Below, in pieces: positions 60,356-64,000 of a DNA stretch of 64,000 bases. Under the pieces are notes generated by a model. That model was not told the origin of the DNA. It was given only the letters and a program-made list of their open reading frames with translations, and did not search any database. The number at the start of each line of letters is the position of its first letter. Position 1 is the first letter of the stretch. The stretch is taken from positions 1 to 64,000 of the forward strand of contig VXAU01002309.1 in NCBI GenBank assembly GCA_013399695.1, read 5' to 3'. Source of the DNA: Formicarius rufipectus. Taxonomy: Eukaryota > Chordata > Aves > Passeriformes > Formicariidae. The position numbers and the translations under genes are program-made.

Positions 60356-62284
60356 TATTGAACCTGACTAGTGTATGTGTGATTAATGGTTGGGTGTCTG
60401 GAATAGTTCTTTGAGGTGCAAAAGGTAACATCAGAAGATGGAAAGGCTTTGAGGTGTTGGTGTAGGTTATTAGTGTGTTAACTCTGACAGTTTTGTAAAA
60501 ATATGGCAGTCCCTGCTCTTCCTATTCTAGGGTGGTTCTGTTTCTGTTCCAACCCCAGAAGTTACCAACCAGGGGAAGTTTGCACAGCTTTAGTTGCAAA
60601 AATTCAGGCAGTTTATTATCTTTGCTTGGTGGTGCTTAGGTCTGTGTTTCTGCACAGATTCTGAGTAATTTTTGACCCAAAGTCTGTAGTATTTTTGATG
60701 AAGATTTGGCTCCCTCTGACAATGAGAGGAACAAATGAGAACAGCAGTAACTACTACCCAGGTCATCTGAATTCTGTAAATGTTATCTTAATTTATTCAG
60801 GGAACTTAATTGATGTAAGATGTGTTTTGCTCCTTCTTTGCTTCAAAACAAGCATTGTAATATCTAATTCTGTAGTTCTCAGGCAGGATAGCCAAGCAGA
60901 GCTCTCACTTGCTCAGACAAGGCAGTATTGAACTACTTGCCCAGTGTCTTGGTTTCTTTAGTAGTTAAGTGATGTACAGAACTAGTGTTTGTCAATTTTT
61001 TTTTTTTAAATTGTGGGATTGAGACTGGAAATTTAAGATTACTTTTGTCTTTCTTGCAAGTTGTTTTATATGTCTTACTAGGTTTCCTGTGGAGCAGGTT
61101 TTAAGTGGAGGCATAAGGAATTGCTCTATTAACGCTGATAAAATGTAAGACTTGAATGTGAATATGTGAGGTTGGGCACCCGTAGGCTTCAACTTGAATT
61201 TTCATTATGGTTTGTAACTCAACTTCAGATATGCCCAATTGCTTGTCTAGTTAGTGTGGGGGCAGGCGTCTTCTCCAGCTGGGCTCAGATGGACTTTCTC
61301 GCTGCTGTCATTTAAACTCTGTGTCTCCCTTAGTTTTGGCCCTGTCACAGCTTTATAGTAGCTAGATCTGGGTGGCTGATTTTTTGAGAGGTTTTTGTAG
61401 TAATATTTTCAAGTGTAGTTTATGATTGAGTCACCTGTTCAAGTCTACTTAATGGCAGGGTCTATATCCTTTTGCTGAACTTAATGTATGTTTAGTTGTA
61501 TCTGCAAAATTATCTGTTAAGCTGTTAAAAGTTTTTAACAGTTTAGCTGAATATGCCACTGTACTAAACACTTTTTTTTTACTGTTGGGAGTGGCTTTAA
61601 TTCATTGCATCTCTGGATGCAGTGTAACGAATGTGCAATTCAGTAAGCCTCTCCAGGGAAGTGGGTGAATATTTTTAGAGATTAAATTCATGGACATACT
61701 TTCAGATTTGAGAAAGTATCTTCTAAGCCTGTACAAGCAAACATTTTCTGCATATTTGGATTTTTGGACAAAGTGAAACTTTTTGTTTTGCTATTTTTTT
61801 GACACAAAGTTATGCAGGAGAAGGGAGAACACACATCTACTAATGATACGATGTAAAGCATTAATACCAACACATACTGATGTTTCAGAGGAGACTCTTA
61901 TTTTGCTATTGGAAAAGTAGCAGAGATTGACAGAAGAAGAAAGAAATGTTAATGTCCAGGTGAATTCTGAGGTTATGATCTTGGAGTGAAAGGAGAATGA
62001 ACTATAACTGAAAAGGATGGGTAAAAATGGTTCATAACATTTAGTAAAAATTCTGAAGGTGTCTGGCTGCTAGTACCTGCCTTAGAGGACGTGGAAGGCT
62101 GTACATACAGTATTTTAAGTAGTTGCCTTTGCATTTCCCCCTGTATTTATGGAGAAAGTTGATTCAAAATATGCTGCATTATGGTATCACTGGATTTTCT
62201 GTCCAACTATAACACTGTAGAGAAATAAGATAGGCTGGGTAAAAAAAAAAGATGTTCTGTGAGCATTCATAACCTACCAAGGTT
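60356..62284. other. Intergenic region downstream of RPS12
   Basis: No gene is supported. This is ordinary AT-rich sequence with short T runs. In other amniotes EYA4 is the next gene along, and no exon of it is recognised here. Confidence 0.4.
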
Positions 62285-62712
62285 CAGTTTTAGGGCCGTC
62301 AAGAAAGACATTGAGATATTGGAGTGTGTCCAGAGAAGGATGACAAAATCTGATGAAGGGTCTGGAGCACAACTCATAGGAGCATCTGCAGGAGCTGGGG
62401 TTGTTTAGCCTGGAGAAAAGAAGGTTCAAGGGAGACCTTACTGCTCCCTACCACTACCTGATAGGAGATTGTAATGAGATGGGGGTCTTTTCTCCCAAGC
62501 AATAAATGACCCGGAGGTTTAGGCTGGATGTTAGGAAAAATGGCCAGACACTGAAACAGTGCCTAAGGAAGTGCAGGAATCACCAGTCCTGGAGGCAGCT
62601 AAAAGATGGGTGATGTGGCACTTAATGACGTGGTTCTATGGTGGTCTTGGCAATGCCTGGTTTTCAGTTGGACTTCATGATCTTTTCCAATGTAAATTAT
62701 TCTGTGATTGAA
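62285..62712 (+). mobile_element. CR1 LINE 3' fragment downstream of RPS12
   Basis: Plus-orientation CR1 with GTGTCCAGAGAAGGATGACA, AGGAGCTGGGGTTGTTTAGC, CCTGGAGAAAAGAAGGTTCA, GGTTTAGGCTGGATGTTAGG and a decayed end ATTATTCTGTGATTG. It is 5'-truncated. Confidence 0.85.
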
Positions 62713-63489
62713 TTCATACATGTTAAACCTGCAAGTTGAAAAGAGTCCAGCACATATTCAAGTTTACAAAACACTCATTTGACATTTAACTTGTAGTGTG
62801 AGGGGAAAAAAAAAAATCTTTATAAAGAAGTGTGTTTTGTGCTTGATTTATATAATGGATTTATACCATTGGAATTGCAACTTTAGCGGTAGCTGGGTTA
62901 TAAATTTCCTCTGAATTACTATGAAACATGACCAGTTAACCCTTAGGAAAAGGTTCAAGTAAGGAGAGCTATAGTTGGAACTAGTTTTTTAGGCAGTGTT
63001 TCTTTTGCTGCCATGGAGTAAAGAGAGCTCAATAAAAGTTCAGGAATGTTTTTTTGTGGGTTTTTTTGTTTTTAATTTTGACACAACCATTTTACATAGC
63101 AGTGAGTATTACTATTGGGGAATGACAACTTCATGCCAAGGGTTTTTGAAATTCTGCTGGCTTAGAATCAGCACTTCCTAAATACTTTTTACTAGAATAA
63201 ACAGTGTTGAGATCTAAATTTTCTGATCAATGTGCTTAGGTATCAAGTTAAAGCTTTTCCTGTAATATTCATTTCCTGCAGGTGACCTTAGAATGTATGC
63301 AGGATCAGGATTGGAGAACTGATTAAGACTGTTTGCTTTATTGATATACTGTTATGTCCTGTAGGATTTCAGGGAAGATGTTGGAGGAGCGGACTAGATT
63401 ACATTTGAAGTTACAGCCATCTGTAGTCATCATCCTAAAGGTAGCCAGTACCTGTCCCCTGAAAGGAGCTGGTTAGGCAGCATTAAACA

Positions 63490-63640
63490 CAGGACTGGTA
63501 ATCAGAGATTTTGAAATTCGAGTTCCAGGACTGGCCCTACTTTTCCTTTTTTTCTGATCCTGCTTAATGTCATTTGCAGGTTTTCCTCACAAAACGGGGA
63601 TAATACAGAATGGTTTCCTCAATGATGTGTGTGTTACGGC
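63490..63640 (+). repeat. Ancient SINE-like (MIR-like) relic
   Basis: GGACTGGTAATCAGAGATTT, then GAGTTCCAGGACTGGCCCTA, and later TTTTCCTCACAAAACGGGGA and TAATACAGAATGGTTTCCTC. The last part follows the MIR-type phrase ..TTTCCTCATCTGTAAAATGGGGATAATA... It is strongly decayed and edges are approximate. Confidence 0.4.
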
Positions 63641-64000
63641 TTTTGGTTGGCAAAAGCAGCAGATCTAATTTCTTTCTTTCTGGACTAGAATACCAGATTT
63701 TGGTGGTTTTGCATGGAATAGTATTTGTTCTCAGGCCTAAATTATGTTTTAACAAGTAAAAAGCTGACGAAGTGCTTTGACAAAATGCTGGTAAGTCATT
63801 GTGAAGTTGTCAAGTACAGAGTTCTAGACAGCATTAGAAGAACATCCTATGTGATATTTAAAATAAAAATTGAAAACAAGACCCACGTGAAGGCAGTTTC
63901 ATATTAGGACTGCTTATTCACATGAGTATCCCACTATAATGTGCTAATACATCTTGCAGTTGCACAAATGTAGAATCAGGGCTTGTGAGCAGCAAATAGC
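63641..64000. other. Intergenic tail of the window
   Basis: No gene or repeat is recognised here. Confidence 0.4.

Noticed and set aside
1..64000. CRISPR arrays, operons, prophage or bacterial mobile elements
   Set aside because: The sequence is vertebrate nuclear DNA with spliced genes and CR1/LTR repeats. No regularly spaced direct repeats were seen.

Overview
This is a stretch of bird nuclear genome. The evidence is several CR1 LINE 3' ends in both orientations (with the terminal ATTCTRTG-type repeat), two LTRs of common avian endogenous-retrovirus types, compact introns, and the conserved amniote gene order vanin cluster - SLC18B1 - RPS12. The LTR types suggest a neoavian, probably passerine, species, but that is inference. 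There are no bacterial-style operons. All protein genes are spliced, so I rebuilt exons from splice sites, phase and known protein families.

Positions 1-32740 hold a vanin (pantetheinase) cluster on the minus strand. Copy A (3989-9412, 7 exons, 496 aa) and copy B (14573-23527, 7 exons, 500 aa) are intact. Both keep the Glu-Lys-Cys triad and both lack the hydrophobic C-terminal tail used for GPI anchoring. Copy C (26599-32237) keeps all 7 exon positions, but has an in-frame stop in exon 5 and a 1-base deletion in exon 6. A fourth copy, D, survives only as a broken exon 1 plus its upstream region (10425-11090) and is closest to C. Exons 1-2 with intron 1, exon 3 and exon 6 are almost identical between A and B, while exons 4, 5 and 7 and the other introns are diverged. 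This mosaic points to repeated gene conversion.

Positions 34605-51472 hold SLC18B1 on the minus strand. All 14 coding exons can be traced, from a 37-bp first exon to the stop, giving 456 aa. The 67-base assembly gap falls in intron 1. Its introns contain CR1 pieces, an ancient SINE-like piece and an antisense 3' end of a non-LTR retrotransposon that still encodes its terminal zinc-finger-like tail.

Positions 51473-56762 lie between two CpG islands and contain a solo LTR and A-rich tracts. RPS12 lies on the plus strand (56763-60355), with a TATA-like box, a 5'TOP start, four traceable coding exons and intronic snoRNAs at the places expected for SNORD101, SNORD100 and SNORA33. The mini-exon that should carry the RPS12 start codon is not in this sequence; a single N in intron 1 marks a likely assembly fault. 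The remainder to 64000 is intergenic, with one CR1 and one old SINE-like relic.
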